Shown: one piece after another, positions 9,002-18,532 of the stretch | How the letters are laid out: each line of letters starts with the position of its first letter | Numbering within the stretch: the stretch's first letter is position 1 | Translations under genes and position numbers: made by a program | Assembly: GCA_030695205.1 (NCBI GenBank) | Contig: JAUYTN010000058.1 | Location: 62,001 to 126,000, forward strand | Direction of reading: 5' to 3' | Length of the DNA: 64,000 nucleotides | From: Burkholderiaceae bacterium | GTDB taxonomy: Bacteria > Pseudomonadota > Gammaproteobacteria > Burkholderiales > Burkholderiaceae_C | The notes under the pieces: model-generated | What the model saw: only the letters and a program-made list of their open reading frames with translations | What the model was told of the DNA's origin: nothing | The model's database searches: none

Positions 9002-10485
9002 CCACAGCCACCTCGGCATCTCGGGGTGCGGCAGCCACCGCCTGGTGGTCGCGATGGCCACGGCGTGTGGGCCTGTTCTGGCGCACGTTTTTGTCGCTGG
9101 TGCTGCTGCTGACGGCCTGCATCCTGGCCTGGGTGCAGACCTTTCGGGCGCTGGAGTTTGAACCCCAGGCCCTGCAAAGCGCGCGGCAGGTGGCCTCGCT
9201 GGTCAACCTGACCCGAGCGGCCCTGCAGCACGCCGATGCCATCGCCCGTGTCTCGCTGGTCAAAACCCTGGTGGACGAAGAGCGGGTGCGCATTGCGCCG
9301 CGCGAGCCATCGGACACCTACACCGGCTACGGCACCGACACGTTTTCGCGCCGGGTGGCCGATGAGCTGGCCCAGCACCTGGGCCCCGGCACGCTGGTGG
9401 CCCGGGAGGTCAACGGCTTTGAAGGCCTGTGGGTGGGCTTCCAGATGGAGCAGGACAGCTACTGGCTGCTGCTGGACCCCCGCCGCCTGGCCACCATCCA
9501 GGGCCGCACCTGGCTGATCTGGCTGTGCATTGCCACGCTGTTCTCGCTCAGCGGGGCGGCGGTGCTGGCACGGTTCATCAACCGGCCGCTCCATGCCCTG
9601 TCGCGCGCCGCCGCCCAAGTGGGCACGGGGGCCTGGCAGGCAGGCAGGCTTGACGGCGATGCGTCCACCCCCGAAATCCGGGCGGTGTACCAGGGCTTCA
9701 ACCGCATGGCGCGCCAGCTCGCCCGCGCGGAAGAAGACCGCCAGCTGATGCTGGCCGGTATTTCCCACGACCTGCGCACCCCCCTGGCCCGCCTGCGGCT
9801 GGAGGCCGAAATGAGCGTGCCCGACCCCCAGGCCCAGGCCGACATCGTGGCTGACCTTGCCCAGGTCAACGCCATCATCGACAAATTTCTGGACTACGCC
9901 CGCCCCGGACCGACCCACATGCAGGTGGTGGACGTGGGAGAGTGCCTGCACGCCGCCCTGGCCAGCCAGCGTGCGCTGGTGAGCCAGGGCAAGCTGTGTG
10001 AACCTGCCACGCCCGAACCCCGCGAGTCTGCCGACATATTGCTGATGGTGACCCTTGCCCTGCCCTCCAACGAGGGCCAGCCGCCCTGCCTGGCCCTGGC
10101 CGACCCGGTGGATTTGCTGCGCGTGTTCAACAATCTGCTGGAAAACACCCGCCGCTATGGCCGCATGCCTCCCGCTGCTGCCCAGGCGCACATCCAGCTG
10201 TCGTGCGACGCGGACCACATACAGGTGGCCTTCGGTGACCGGGGCCCTGGCGTGGACGCCGCCACCCTGAGCCGCTTGTCGCAGCCGTTTTTCAGGGGTG
10301 ACGCCGCCCGCAGCCAAGCCAGTGGCGCGGGCTTGGGCCTGGCAGTGGTGCGAAAGATGCTGGAGCGCATGGGCGGACAGCTCTCGTTCAGCAGCCCCCA
10401 CGCGCCAGGCGAGGGACTCACCGCCCTGGTGCAGCTGCGCAAGGCGCCACAGCAGCGCCAACCGCACCAGCGGCCCGGTGCATGA
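8998..10485 (+). CDS. envZ: EnvZ-type sensor histidine kinase
   Basis: The product is an inner-membrane histidine kinase, partner of the upstream OmpR. It is 495 aa, with TM1 about residues 29-48 ([15 protein letters not shown]), a periplasmic domain to about 170, TM2 about 171-192, HAMP, the H-box [14 protein letters not shown] with phospho-accepting H257, an N-box [14 protein letters not shown]1 FGDRGPGVD and G2 GAGLGLAVV. An insert of about 20 residues ([16 protein letters not shown]...) precedes the N-box. The start ATG overlaps the ompR stop (ATGA). The last 68 bp overlap convergent ispF in another frame. The stimulus cannot be read from sequence; osmolarity is known for E. coli EnvZ only. 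Confidence 0.9.
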   Translation: MTTATSASRGAAATAWWSRWPRRVGLFWRTFLSLVLLLTACILAWVQTFRALEFEPQALQSARQVASLVNLTRAALQHADAIARVSLVKTLVDEERVRIAPREPSDTYTGYGTDTFSRRVADELAQHLGPGTLVAREVNGFEGLWVGFQMEQDSYWLLLDPRRLATIQGRTWLIWLCIATLFSLSGAAVLARFINRPLHALSRAAAQVGTGAWQAGRLDGDASTPEIRAVYQGFNRMARQLARAEEDRQLMLAGISHDLRTPLARLRLEAEMSVPDPQAQADIVADLAQVNAIIDKFLDYARPGPTHMQVVDVGECLHAALASQRALVSQGKLCEPATPEPRESADILLMVTLALPSNEGQPPCLALADPVDLLRVFNNLLENTRRYGRMPPAAAQAHIQLSCDADHIQVAFGDRGPGVDAATLSRLSQPFFRGDAARSQASGAGLGLAVVRKMLERMGGQLSFSSPHAPGEGLTALVQLRKAPQQRQPHQRPGA

Positions 10486-11095
10486 GCACCACCGCACGCG
10501 CCTCCATACTGAGCCCCTGCCCCACCGGGCCCAGCCGCTCGGCGGTTTTGGCTTTGACGTTGACCTGATCCACCCCCACCCCAAGCGCCTTGGCGACCCC
10601 TTGTGCCATGGCCTCGATGTGCGGCGCCAGTTTGGGGGCTTGGGCCACCACGGTGCAGTCCAGATTGATCAGCTCGCAGCCCGCCTCACGCACCCGGCGC
10701 ATGGCCTCGGCCAGCAGCACCTGGGAATCGGCACCGCGAAACCGGGGGTCGGTGTCGGGGAAATGACGGCCAATGTCGCCCAGGCCCGCCGCGCCCAGCA
10801 CCGCGTCTGTGACCGCATGCAGCAGCACATCGGCATCGGAGTGGCCCAACAAGCCATGCGTGTGGGGAATCGTCACCCCGCCCAGCACCAAGACACGCCC
10901 AGGCACCAGCGCGTGGCAGTCCCAGCCCTCCCCGATGCGCAAACCGGCCCATGGCACGGCAGTGCCGCTGGCACCACCCGCCGCACCGCCGGGCTCTGGA
11001 GTGGAGGGAGCATGGGCCGAGAGCTCTGGGGTCGAAGATGCGGGTGCAGTCCAAGTGCTTGGAGGCTCGGGTGGTGTCGGCTGGGGCTGTGTCAT
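10418..11095 (-). CDS. ispF: 2-C-methyl-D-erythritol 2,4-cyclodiphosphate synthase IspF
   Basis: IspF cyclises CDP-methylerythritol 2-phosphate in the non-mevalonate (MEP) isoprenoid pathway. The 225-aa product has [13 protein letters not shown] (metal-binding Asp/His), [50 protein letters not shown] and MEARAVVLM. Family proteins are about 160 aa and usually end near MEARAVVLM. This one carries an extra 50-residue Pro/Ala/Ser-rich N-terminus before GLRIGEGWD and an Ala-rich C-terminal tail of about 18 residues that overlaps the envZ 3' end. A GTG or internal start closer to GLRIG cannot be excluded. Its annotated ATG overlaps the ispD stop (ATGA), as expected for an ispDF operon. Confidence 0.93.
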   Translation of the reverse strand: MTQPQPTPPEPPSTWTAPASSTPELSAHAPSTPEPGGAAGGASGTAVPWAGLRIGEGWDCHALVPGRVLVLGGVTIPHTHGLLGHSDADVLLHAVTDAVLGAAGLGDIGRHFPDTDPRFRGADSQVLLAEAMRRVREAGCELINLDCTVVAQAPKLAPHIEAMAQGVAKALGVGVDQVNVKAKTAERLGPVGQGLSMEARAVVLMHRAAGAVGAAVAPCAAAPGR

Positions 11096-11925
11096 GACAG
11101 GCGCTCTTTCACAATGGACTCGGCCAGCGCAAAGTCTGCCGGGTAGGTGAGTTTGATGTTGTCGGGGCTGCCCAGCACCAGCAGCGGGGCGTGGCCTTGC
11201 TGCTCCATGGCGCTGCTTTCATCGGTGATGCTGGCAAAACCCGCAGGCACGGCCGCCTCCAGCGCGGCCAGCAGTGCACCGAGGCGAAACATTTGCGGTG
11301 TCTGGGCCAGCCATTTGTCGTGCCGGGGCACGGTGGCGGCCACCCGCCCGTTGGCCGCCTGCTTGAGCGTGTCGGGCAGCGGGATGGCCATCAACCCGCC
11401 CACCGCGTCGGCCTGGCAGGCCCGAACAAAGGCCGACACCGCCTGCGGGCGCACCAGGCAACGGGCGGCATCGTGCACCAGCACCCAGTCGGAAGGGGTG
11501 GCACCTTGTTCGGCCAGGCATGCGCGCAGCCCGTTGAGCACGGTGTGTGCCCGGCTCTCACCCGCACACCGGGCCACACACAGCCAGCCGCGTGCCCTGG
11601 CGGTGCGCGCCACCACCGCCGACAAACCCTGCCAGCCCTGCACGGGCAGGCCTGGGTGGCCTGCGTCAAACACCGCGTCCTGTGGCGCAATCGCCAACAG
11701 CAAACCGCTCAGCTCGGGCACCTGCGCCAAAGCTGTCAGGGTGTGGGCCAACACAGGCTGCCCTGCCAGCAATCGGTACTGCTTGGGCAGGCCCGCGCCC
11801 GCCCTCGACCCACTGCCACCGCAGGGCACCACCGCCCACACCCTGGGGGCAGCCTGGGCCGGTGCAGAGGTGTCGGCAGGGCATGGGGCCACGGGGGAGT
11901 CGGCACGGGCGATGGGCTGGGTCAT
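11092..11925 (-). CDS. ispD: 2-C-methyl-D-erythritol 4-phosphate cytidylyltransferase IspD
   Basis: IspD couples CTP to methylerythritol 4-phosphate, the third MEP-pathway step. The 277-aa product has [23 protein letters not shown] (nucleotide-binding loop; family consensus is PAAGxGxRMG...PKQY), [27 protein letters not shown] and [12 protein letters not shown]. The start ATG (11923-11925, [11 protein letters not shown]) leaves a 25-residue Ala/Pro-rich lead before the domain; the open frame further upstream runs through the divergent cyanophycinase and is not convincing. Translationally coupled to ispF downstream. Confidence 0.93.
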   Translation of the reverse strand: MTQPIARADSPVAPCPADTSAPAQAAPRVWAVVPCGGSGSRAGAGLPKQYRLLAGQPVLAHTLTALAQVPELSGLLLAIAPQDAVFDAGHPGLPVQGWQGLSAVVARTARARGWLCVARCAGESRAHTVLNGLRACLAEQGATPSDWVLVHDAARCLVRPQAVSAFVRACQADAVGGLMAIPLPDTLKQAANGRVAATVPRHDKWLAQTPQMFRLGALLAALEAAVPAGFASITDESSAMEQQGHAPLLVLGSPDNIKLTYPADFALAESIVKERLS

Positions 11926-12007
11926 GAAACGGTGGGCACCAAGTGGGATGATGGAGGTCTGTCGATTATCGGAAACTCCCGCTGCGCACCCCTGCTCGAT
12001 CTGACCC

Positions 12008-13144
12008 ATGCCCCTGTTCTTGCCCTCTTTGCTTCGCCAAACATCCGCTTCCCCCCTGAAAACACCCGCGCCGCTGGCCACCGCCGCGCTCCGCCTTGTG
12101 TCGCGGCGCCAGTGGTTGGGCACCTCCGCCGCAGCCGCCTGGGCCGCCGCCCTGCACCCGCTCGGCGCTGCAGCCAATGAACTGCCAGCAGGGCCTGTGT
12201 CGGCACCCGGCGCGGCACTTCCTGCCGCTGCCGCACCACAGCCACCGGCAGCACCCCCTGTGCGCACCCAGCGGCGGGTGGCCACCCTGATGATCGTTGG
12301 AGGTGCCGAGGACCGCCTGCAAGACCGCGTGATCCTGCGCAATTTCGTGGCCCGCAGTGGTGGCCCAGCGGCGCGCATCCTCGTGTGCACCGCTGCCAGC
12401 GGCAGTCCACAGGCCGCTTGGGAGGGTTACCAGCAGGTATTTGAAGACCTGGGAGTGGCCCAGTGCGAACACCTCAACCTCCGCCACCCCGATGAGGCCA
12501 ACCAAGAGGCGGTGGTGGCCCAGATACTGGCCGCCGATGGCATCTGGATTGGGGGCGGCGACCAGCGCCGCCTCATGGCCACGCTGTGGGAAACTGCCGC
12601 TGCGCGCGCCTTGCACCTGGCGTTTCATGTGCGAGGCTCGCACATTGGCGGCACCAGCGCTGGCGCAGCGGCCATGTCGCGCCACATGCTGGCCATTGGC
12701 GAAGCCGCGCCGCGCCCCGAAAAAGACATGGTGAGTGCCGACATTGGGCTTGGCCTGCTCTCCAGCGCCATCGTGGACCAGCACTTTTCCGAGCGGGGCC
12801 GACTGGGGCGGCTGCTGTCGGCCATGGCCCAGCGGCCCGACCTGCTGGGCGTTGGCGTGGACGAAGACACGGCGTTGCTGATTGAGCGGGGAGTGGGCTT
12901 GGAGGTCATTGGCTCGGGCAACGTCACCCTGGTGGATGGCCGGCGCATGGACACCAACTTTCATGAACTGGGCCCCGCCGAGCGGCTGCAAATGGTGGGT
13001 GTGCAGCTGCACCTGCTGCCATCTGGTGCAACCTACCGGCTCACACCGCCCCAGCCAACGCAGCCAGCACAGCCCTCGGACATACCCAAGCAGCTGCGCG
13101 AAGTTCTGGCCCTGTTGGTGGCACCAGGCCCCATCCGCGGATAG
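12008..13144 (+). CDS. cphB: Exported cyanophycinase (peptidase family S51)
   Basis: Cyanophycinase hydrolyses cyanophycin (multi-L-arginyl-poly-L-aspartate) to beta-Asp-Arg dipeptides. The 378-aa product has LMIVGGAEDR, GGGDQRRLM, the nucleophile elbow GGTSAGAAAMS (S218), a conserved QHFSERGRLGRLL region and GVDEDTALL. Unlike the cytoplasmic enzyme, it has a long N-terminus with SRRQWLGTSAAAAWAAALHPLGAAA (residues 32-56), a twin-arginine-like export signal, followed by an Ala/Pro-rich linker. That suggests periplasmic or secreted activity, as in extracellular CphE-type enzymes. No cyanophycin synthetase is present in this window. Divergent from ispD by 82 bp. Confidence 0.87.
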   Translation: MPLFLPSLLRQTSASPLKTPAPLATAALRLVSRRQWLGTSAAAAWAAALHPLGAAANELPAGPVSAPGAALPAAAAPQPPAAPPVRTQRRVATLMIVGGAEDRLQDRVILRNFVARSGGPAARILVCTAASGSPQAAWEGYQQVFEDLGVAQCEHLNLRHPDEANQEAVVAQILAADGIWIGGGDQRRLMATLWETAAARALHLAFHVRGSHIGGTSAGAAAMSRHMLAIGEAAPRPEKDMVSADIGLGLLSSAIVDQHFSERGRLGRLLSAMAQRPDLLGVGVDEDTALLIERGVGLEVIGSGNVTLVDGRRMDTNFHELGPAERLQMVGVQLHLLPSGATYRLTPPQPTQPAQPSDIPKQLREVLALLVAPGPIRG

Positions 13145-13269
13145 CGCCCGCGGGCAAGCCCTGGGCCGAAGGGCCCAAAGGCACCACGGCTTAAAATTTG
13201 GCTCTTTCTACTGGTGCGGCCTGTGCGCACCGCCACCCATTGGGCCGCTGCCCGGCCCTGCCTCGGTCC

Positions 13270-16200
13270 ATGCAACTCCCCAAGCTCTCTCCCGGCAAGC
13301 GTTTTTCGATGCCCCGCCCTGTGGGCTCGTCCGACGCCCTCCTGCTGGCCCAACTCGCCCAGCGAGAAAAAGCCGCCGGGCACGCCACCGTCATCGTCAC
13401 CGCCGATGCCGCCGACGCCCAGCGCCTGCTGCTGGAGCTGCCCTTTTTTGCCCCCGATGTGCGCTGCGTGCTGTTTCCCGACTGGGAGACGCTGCCGTAC
13501 GACACGTTTTCACCGCACCAGGACCTCATCTCCGAGCGGCTGGCCTCGCTGTGGCGCATCCACCACCGGGGCCACGGTGGCAACCATGCCGATGGGGCCG
13601 ATGTGGTCATCGTGCCCGCCACCACCGCCCTGTACCGGCTGGCCCCGCCAGCATTTCTGGCGGGCTACACCTTCCACTTCAAAACCGGCCAGCAGCTGGA
13701 CGAAGCCCGGCTCAAAGCCCAGCTCACGCTGGCGGGCTACAACCACGTCACGCAGGTGGTCAGCCCTGGCGAGTACGCCGTGCGCGGCGGACTGATTGAC
13801 CTCTTCCCCATGGGCAGCCCGGTGCCGTACCGGGTGGACCTGTTCGACGACGAAATCGACAGCATCCGCACCTTTGACCCCGACAGCCAGCGCAGCCTGT
13901 ACCCCGTGCCCGAGGTGCGGCTGCTGCCCGGGCGCGAGTTCCCCATGGACGAGGCGGCCCGTGCCAAGTTCCGCAGCCGCTGGCGCGAGCTGCTCGACGG
14001 CGACCCCACCAAAAGCCGCATCTACAAAGACATTGGCAACGGCGTGGCCACGGCGGGCATCGAGTACTACCTGCCGCTGTTTTTTGACACCACCGCCACC
14101 ATCTTTGACTACCTCGGCCCCGATGCCACGGTGGTGCTGCACGGCGAGCTGGAGCCGGCCTTCCAGCGCTTTTGGCAAGACACCCGCGACCGCTTCCGCC
14201 TGATACAGGGCGACCCCGAGCGCCCCGCCCTGCCCCCCGACGCGCTGTTTCTGGATGCCGAGGCCTTTTACAGCCAGGCCAAACCCCATGCCCAGCTGGC
14301 CCTGCGCCCAGATGTGGCCGATGTGGCCGACAGCGCCTGGGTGCAGGCCCTGCCCGACCTGAGCGTGGCGCGCGGCACCGAAGACCCACTGGCCCGCCTC
14401 AAGGCCCATGCGGGTTTGAATGGCAAGCAATCAGATATAGCAAACTATTTAATCACAGCAAGCGATAGAGGCCAAAAAAGCTTAAAAAATAGGCTGCTGG
14501 TGCTGGCCGAAAGCGCCGGCCGCCGCGAAAGCCTGCTGGACTTTTTGCGGACCGGTGGGCTGCAGCCCCCCGCCTTCGAGTCACTGGCGGAGTTTGCCGC
14601 CAGTGACGAGGTCATTGGCATTGCCACGTCGTCCCTGACGCAGGGCTTTGCCTGGGTGGAGGAAGGCATCCACTTCATCACCGAGACCGAGCTGTTCAAC
14701 ACCGCGCCCACCGCCCGCCGGCGCAAGCGGCAGGAGCAGGTCAGCGATGTGGAAGCCCTCATCAAAGACCTGAGCGAGCTCAACGTGGGCGACCCCGTGG
14801 TCCACAGCGCCCACGGCATTGGCCGCTACCGGGGCCTGATCAACATGGACCTGGGCGAAAAAAACAGCGATGGCAGCCCCGCCACGCAAGAGTTTTTGCA
14901 CCTGGAGTACGCCGACAACGCCACGCTGTACGTGCCCGTGAGCCAGTTGCAGCTCATCAGCCGCTACACCGGCGTGAGCGCCGACGAAGCCCCGCTGCAC
15001 CGCCTGGGCTCGGGCCAGTGGGAAAAGGCCAAGCGCAAAGCCGCCGAGCAGGTGCGAGATGCCGCCGCCGAGCTGCTCAACATCTACGCCCGCCGCGCCG
15101 CCCGCGTGGGCCACCCCTTCCGGTACTCGCCCAGCGACTACGAAACCTTTGCCACCGACTTCGGCTTTGAAGAAACCGCCGACCAGAAGGCCGCCATCCA
15201 CTGCGTCATTCAAGACATGATTTCGCCCCGCCCCATGGACCGCCTGGTGTGCGGCGATGTGGGCTTTGGCAAAACCGAGGTGGCCCTGCGGGCCGCCTTT
15301 GTGGCCGTGGTGGGTGGCAAGCAGGTGGCCTTTCTGGCCCCCACCACGCTGCTGGCCGAGCAGCACTACCAGACGCTGGTGGACCGCTTTGCCAAATGGC
15401 CAGTAAAGATTGCCGAGATGAGCCGCTTCCGCTCGGCCAAGGAAATCACCGCTGCCGCCAAAGGCCTGGCCGATGGCAGCGTGGACATTGTGGTGGGCAC
15501 ACACAAGCTGCTGAGCGAGTCGGTCAAGTTCAAAGACCTGGGCCTGCTCATCATTGACGAGGAGCACCGCTTTGGTGTGCGCCACAAAGAGCAGATGAAG
15601 GCCATGCGCGCCGAGGTGGACGTGCTGACCCTGACCGCTACCCCCATTCCCCGCACCATGGGCATGGCGCTGGAGGGCCTGCGCGACCTGAGCGTGATTG
15701 CCACCGCCCCGCAGCGCCGCCTGGCCATCAAAACCTTTGTGCGCACCGAAAGCCAGGGCGTGATCCGCGAGGCCGTGCTGCGTGAGCTGAAGCGCGGCGG
15801 GCAGGTGTACTTTTTGCACAACGAGGTGGAAACCATCGAGAACCGCCGCCAGAAGCTGGAAGAATTCTTGCCCGAAGCCCGCATCGCCATCGCCCACGGC
15901 CAGATGCCCGAGCGCGAGCTTGAAAAGGTGATGCGCGACTTTGTGGCCCAGCGCTTCAACGTGCTGCTGTGCTCCACCATCATTGAAACCGGCATCGACG
16001 TGCCCACCGCCAACACCATCATCATGGCGCGGGCCGACAAGTTTGGCTTGGCCCAGCTGCACCAGCTGCGCGGGCGCGTGGGCCGCAGCCACCACCAGGC
16101 CTATGCCTACCTGATGGTGCCCGACATCGACGGCCTGACCAAAGCAGCCAGCCAGCGGCTGGACGCCATCCAGGCCATGGAAGAACTGGGCAGCGGCTTT

Positions 16201-16815
16201 TACCTGGCCATGCACGACCTGGAAATTCGCGGTGCGGGCGAGGTGCTGGGCGAGAACCAAAGCGGCAACATGCTGGAGGTGGGCTTTCAGCTGTACAACG
16301 AAATGCTGGCCGAAGCCGTGCGCAGCCTCAAAGCGGGCAAAGAGCCCGACCTGCTCAAACCCCTGGCCGCTGCCACCGACATCAACCTGCACGCCCCCGC
16401 CCTGCTGCCCAACGACTACTGCGGCGACGTGCACCTGCGCCTGAGCTTTTACAAAAAGCTGGCCACCGCCAGAACCGGCGAGCAGATCGACCGCCTGCTG
16501 GAAGAAATTGTGGACCGCTTCGGCAAGCTGCCCGCCCAGGCCCAGACCCTCATCGACGTGCACCGCCTGCGCACCCTGAGCGAGCCCTACGGCGTGGTGA
16601 AGGTGGATGCCACCCCCGGCGTGATCATCATCACCTTCAAAAAGAACCCGCCGGTGGACCCCATGGCCATCATCCAGCTCATTCAGAAAAACCGCCACAT
16701 CAAACTGGCCGGGAACGAGAAGCTGCGGATTGAGCGGGCGCTGCCGGAGGTGAAAGACCGGGCGCAAATGGTGCGGGATGTGTTGCGGGGGTTGGGGAAG
16801 CCGGTGGAGGGGTGA
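13270..16815 (+). CDS. mfd: Transcription-repair coupling factor Mfd
   Basis: Mfd is a superfamily-2 translocase that removes RNA polymerase stalled at lesions and recruits UvrA. From ATG 13270 (MQLPKLSPGKRF) the product is 1181 aa. In order it has a UvrB-homology module (FFAPDVRCVLFPDWETLPYDTFSPHQD), a CarD-like RNA polymerase interaction domain (LNVGDPVVHSAHGIGRYRGL), Walker A VCGDVGFGKTEVALRAAF, IIDEEHRFGVRHKEQMK, TATPIPRTM, IIETGIDVP, LHQLRGRVGRSHHQAYAYL and a TRCF C-terminal domain. Residues about 386-409 come from an in-frame copy of the dispersed AT-rich repeat and look foreign to the family. Codons before 13270 are open but overlap nothing recognisable. Confidence 0.96.
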   Translation: MQLPKLSPGKRFSMPRPVGSSDALLLAQLAQREKAAGHATVIVTADAADAQRLLLELPFFAPDVRCVLFPDWETLPYDTFSPHQDLISERLASLWRIHHRGHGGNHADGADVVIVPATTALYRLAPPAFLAGYTFHFKTGQQLDEARLKAQLTLAGYNHVTQVVSPGEYAVRGGLIDLFPMGSPVPYRVDLFDDEIDSIRTFDPDSQRSLYPVPEVRLLPGREFPMDEAARAKFRSRWRELLDGDPTKSRIYKDIGNGVATAGIEYYLPLFFDTTATIFDYLGPDATVVLHGELEPAFQRFWQDTRDRFRLIQGDPERPALPPDALFLDAEAFYSQAKPHAQLALRPDVADVADSAWVQALPDLSVARGTEDPLARLKAHAGLNGKQSDIANYLITASDRGQKSLKNRLLVLAESAGRRESLLDFLRTGGLQPPAFESLAEFAASDEVIGIATSSLTQGFAWVEEGIHFITETELFNTAPTARRRKRQEQVSDVEALIKDLSELNVGDPVVHSAHGIGRYRGLINMDLGEKNSDGSPATQEFLHLEYADNATLYVPVSQLQLISRYTGVSADEAPLHRLGSGQWEKAKRKAAEQVRDAAAELLNIYARRAARVGHPFRYSPSDYETFATDFGFEETADQKAAIHCVIQDMISPRPMDRLVCGDVGFGKTEVALRAAFVAVVGGKQVAFLAPTTLLAEQHYQTLVDRFAKWPVKIAEMSRFRSAKEITAAAKGLADGSVDIVVGTHKLLSESVKFKDLGLLIIDEEHRFGVRHKEQMKAMRAEVDVLTLTATPIPRTMGMALEGLRDLSVIATAPQRRLAIKTFVRTESQGVIREAVLRELKRGGQVYFLHNEVETIENRRQKLEEFLPEARIAIAHGQMPERELEKVMRDFVAQRFNVLLCSTIIETGIDVPTANTIIMARADKFGLAQLHQLRGRVGRSHHQAYAYLMVPDIDGLTKAASQRLDAIQAMEELGSGFYLAMHDLEIRGAGEVLGENQSGNMLEVGFQLYNEMLAEAVRSLKAGKEPDLLKPLAAATDINLHAPALLPNDYCGDVHLRLSFYKKLATARTGEQIDRLLEEIVDRFGKLPAQAQTLIDVHRLRTLSEPYGVVKVDATPGVIIITFKKNPPVDPMAIIQLIQKNRHIKLAGNEKLRIERALPEVKDRAQMVRDVLRGLGKPVEG
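14437..14481 (+). repeat. Dispersed AT-rich repeat, copy 2 (inside mfd)
   Basis: It begins ATAGCAAACTATTTAATC, has AGCGATAGAGGCCAAAAAAG at offset +25, and is followed by more A/T-rich sequence to about 14495. It is strikingly AT-rich against flanking codons ending almost always in G or C. Read in frame as IANYLITASDRGQKS, it fits as an insertion between two recognisable Mfd segments. Confidence 0.75.
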
Positions 16816-17084
16816 TTCGCGGCTGGCTGTTGCCATCAGCAGTCAATCGACGTGCGAACCCGAACGGCTCTTGAAGGCTCGACAGAGTCACTCGGGGACG
16901 GCGGTCCAAACAGCAGGGAGGGTCGTCAGCGGTCATTCGGAGACCGACCACGCCATTGACCGCTTCCCCTTCAAGACCGAGTACTCGCAGCAGGATGGCA
17001 CCGAGTCCTGATGAATTCCTGGACGAACGAGGGCCTTCCCCGCAGCGCAAGGGCAGCGGGGCGTGATCGATGGTGACGAGGCGG
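16816..17084. other. Intergenic region mfd-rnk, no gene recognised
   Basis: There are 269 bp between convergent mfd and rnk. Short frames exist but none shows a family signature or a convincing ribosome-binding site. GC content and codon pattern differ from mfd, marking the start of the looser accessory stretch. Confidence 0.6.
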
Positions 17085-17486
17085 CTAAGTGGTGTAGTCG
17101 CCGCTGGCTTCGGGCTGGAATAACAGCGTGACTATCTCGGCCGAGCATGTGTCCCCGTTGGGCTTACGCCAGCGGGCAATCGCGCCAACGCGCTGACCGA
17201 GCAGGCTCGCCCCCACGGGCGAGAGCACGGAGATGAAGCCCAAGTGCGGCTCGGCATCGCCGGGGTAGCACAGCGTGAGCTTCTGCTGCTTCTTTGACGC
17301 GAGGTCTTCGATGGTGACCTGCGAGTACATCGTGACAATGTCGGATGGGATCTCGCGCGAGGGAACGAGATCCGGGGATTCGAGCGTGTCGACCAGTTCG
17401 GAAGGGAGTTGTACGCCCCGTAGGTTGCTCAGGCGAGCGAAATCGATCTCGGTGAGCAGCCGCTCACCGGCGAGGTATTTGTGCAT
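17085..17486 (-). CDS. rnk: Regulator of nucleoside diphosphate kinase (Rnk), GreA/GreB-like
   Basis: Rnk is a small GreA-fold protein that binds RNA polymerase. From the ATG at 17484-17486 (MHKYLAGERLLTEIDFARL) the product is 133 aa, with the N-terminal coiled-coil-like part shortened as in Rnk and the C-terminal FKBP-like domain: SDIVTMYSQVTIEDL, LTLCYPGDAEP, ISVLSPVGASLLGQRVG, and the terminal FQPEASGDY seen in Rnk. An in-frame ATG at 17519 adds 11 residues without similarity. Isolated gene, convergent with mfd. Rnk versus another GreA/B-like factor cannot be fully separated by eye. Confidence 0.82.
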   Translation of the reverse strand: MHKYLAGERLLTEIDFARLSNLRGVQLPSELVDTLESPDLVPSREIPSDIVTMYSQVTIEDLASKKQQKLTLCYPGDAEPHLGFISVLSPVGASLLGQRVGAIARWRKPNGDTCSAEIVTLLFQPEASGDYTT

Positions 17487-17941
17487 GGTGCACTCCAACT
17501 GGGGCAGGCCCGCCGTCAAAAGGCGACGCCCGCGATCGCGCTGGGTTTGGGCCCGGCGATGGTTGGATTGCGCAAAAAGGAGGAAGGGGTATCGCCGGGC
17601 TTAGGAATCTGCGGCCGGCTGGCGCAATCCCGCCGAGCCCATCAGTTTGCGACCGGCTACAGCACCGCATGCCACGAAAGGCAAGCGAGCTGCCGTGCGG
17701 GCAACGATGGTTGGATGGTAGAACATGGTTGTATTGTATGGCGCCTTGCCCGACGCCGTGGCAATCCGCCGGTTGTCACTTGGCGGCGCCCATCCGGTAG
17801 CCCCCCACGGACTGAATCCGGACTCTGAAACGAAGTCCTCGAAGGCCAAACATCGATGGAAACGCCAGACCGCTGAACCTGATTGACGGCAACCGAGTAC
17901 GAAGCCGACCCTCGGCGTGCTGACCTGAAGGTCTGCCGCTG
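17487..17941. other. 455-bp region without a recognised gene
   Basis: It lies between rnk and the broken PIN gene. Small open frames (for example 17601-17849 and 17776-17976 on the minus strand) have no recognisable domain and unconvincing starts. I see no tRNA, terminator or long repeat; the 11-mer GATGGTTGGAT occurs twice (near 17557 and 17706). It could hold decayed DNA from a past insertion. Confidence 0.5.
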
Positions 17942-18443
17942 TTAAGCAGTTGCGGGACTCCCCGGAAAGTTTTCACTCGAAGTCAGGGATGGCTGCGAAT
18001 CACCCACCCAACCCACGTACATTGCCAAAAACGCAACAGGCGTGACGATGGGATAACGCTCCGCCAACGGCAGCAAATCCTTGTCGCCTGTGATCAGGTA
18101 GCTGACCTCCTCCCGGGCCCGAGCAGTCAGCAGCGTGCCCAGCACGGGTGGGTCGTTGGCATCGCTCAGCGCTGCGTCTTGGCCGTCGCTGGGCTCGATC
18201 CGTTCAGCCAGAATTGCCAGCACGTCCGCCAAATCATTCATTTGCGGCAGGGTCAGCCCGCGCCTGCTGGCCAGCCTTGGCAACACGCGCCGCAGTTCGT
18301 CGAGAATGAAGTGCTGCAGCAGCACACCCACCAAGCCATGTCGCCAGGCGGCCAGAATTTTTTTTGCCGGGCAAGCTTCCGGGGTAGGCAATGCGAGACA
18401 GCAGCACGTTGGTGTCAAGCACCACCCGCAGTGTGTGGCCCAT
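17942..18443 (-). pseudogene. Frameshifted PIN-domain toxin (VapC-like, putative TA toxin family)
   Basis: The reading begins at ATG 18443 as MGHTLRVVLDTNVLLSRIAY, the typical start of PIN-family ribonuclease toxins with the first catalytic Asp (D10). It loses frame at a run of eight T (18358-18365), then resumes in another frame as LAAWRHGLVGVLLQHFILDELRRVLPRL ... LLTARAREEVSYLITGDKDLL with the remaining acidic residues. The two halves together give one ordinary PIN protein. No separate antitoxin gene lies upstream; only a very short frame (MVEQNKAAMIT) is seen at about 18499-18534. It is either an inactive gene, a slippage-controlled gene or a base-call error in the homopolymer. Confidence 0.75.
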
Positions 18444-18532
18444 GACTCAGTGCTGGGCTGGTGTGTCGCGACTGAAGGTGACGGCACTGATTTAGGTAAT
18501 CATGGCGGCCTTGTTTTGTTCAACCATATTGG

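Noticed and set aside
8968-10584. 538-codon open frame opposite envZ
   Set aside because: Antisense shadow; low-complexity translation without a domain, while the EnvZ motifs on the plus strand are complete.
14581-16836. 751-codon open frame on the minus strand opposite mfd
   Set aside because: It is a frame shadow caused by GC-rich codon usage; no family signature, His/Gly/Gln-biased translation, and mfd on the other strand is certain.
17601-17976. Small minus-strand frames in the gap between rnk and the PIN gene
   Set aside because: No recognisable domain, no good ribosome-binding site, and they overlap each other in different frames.
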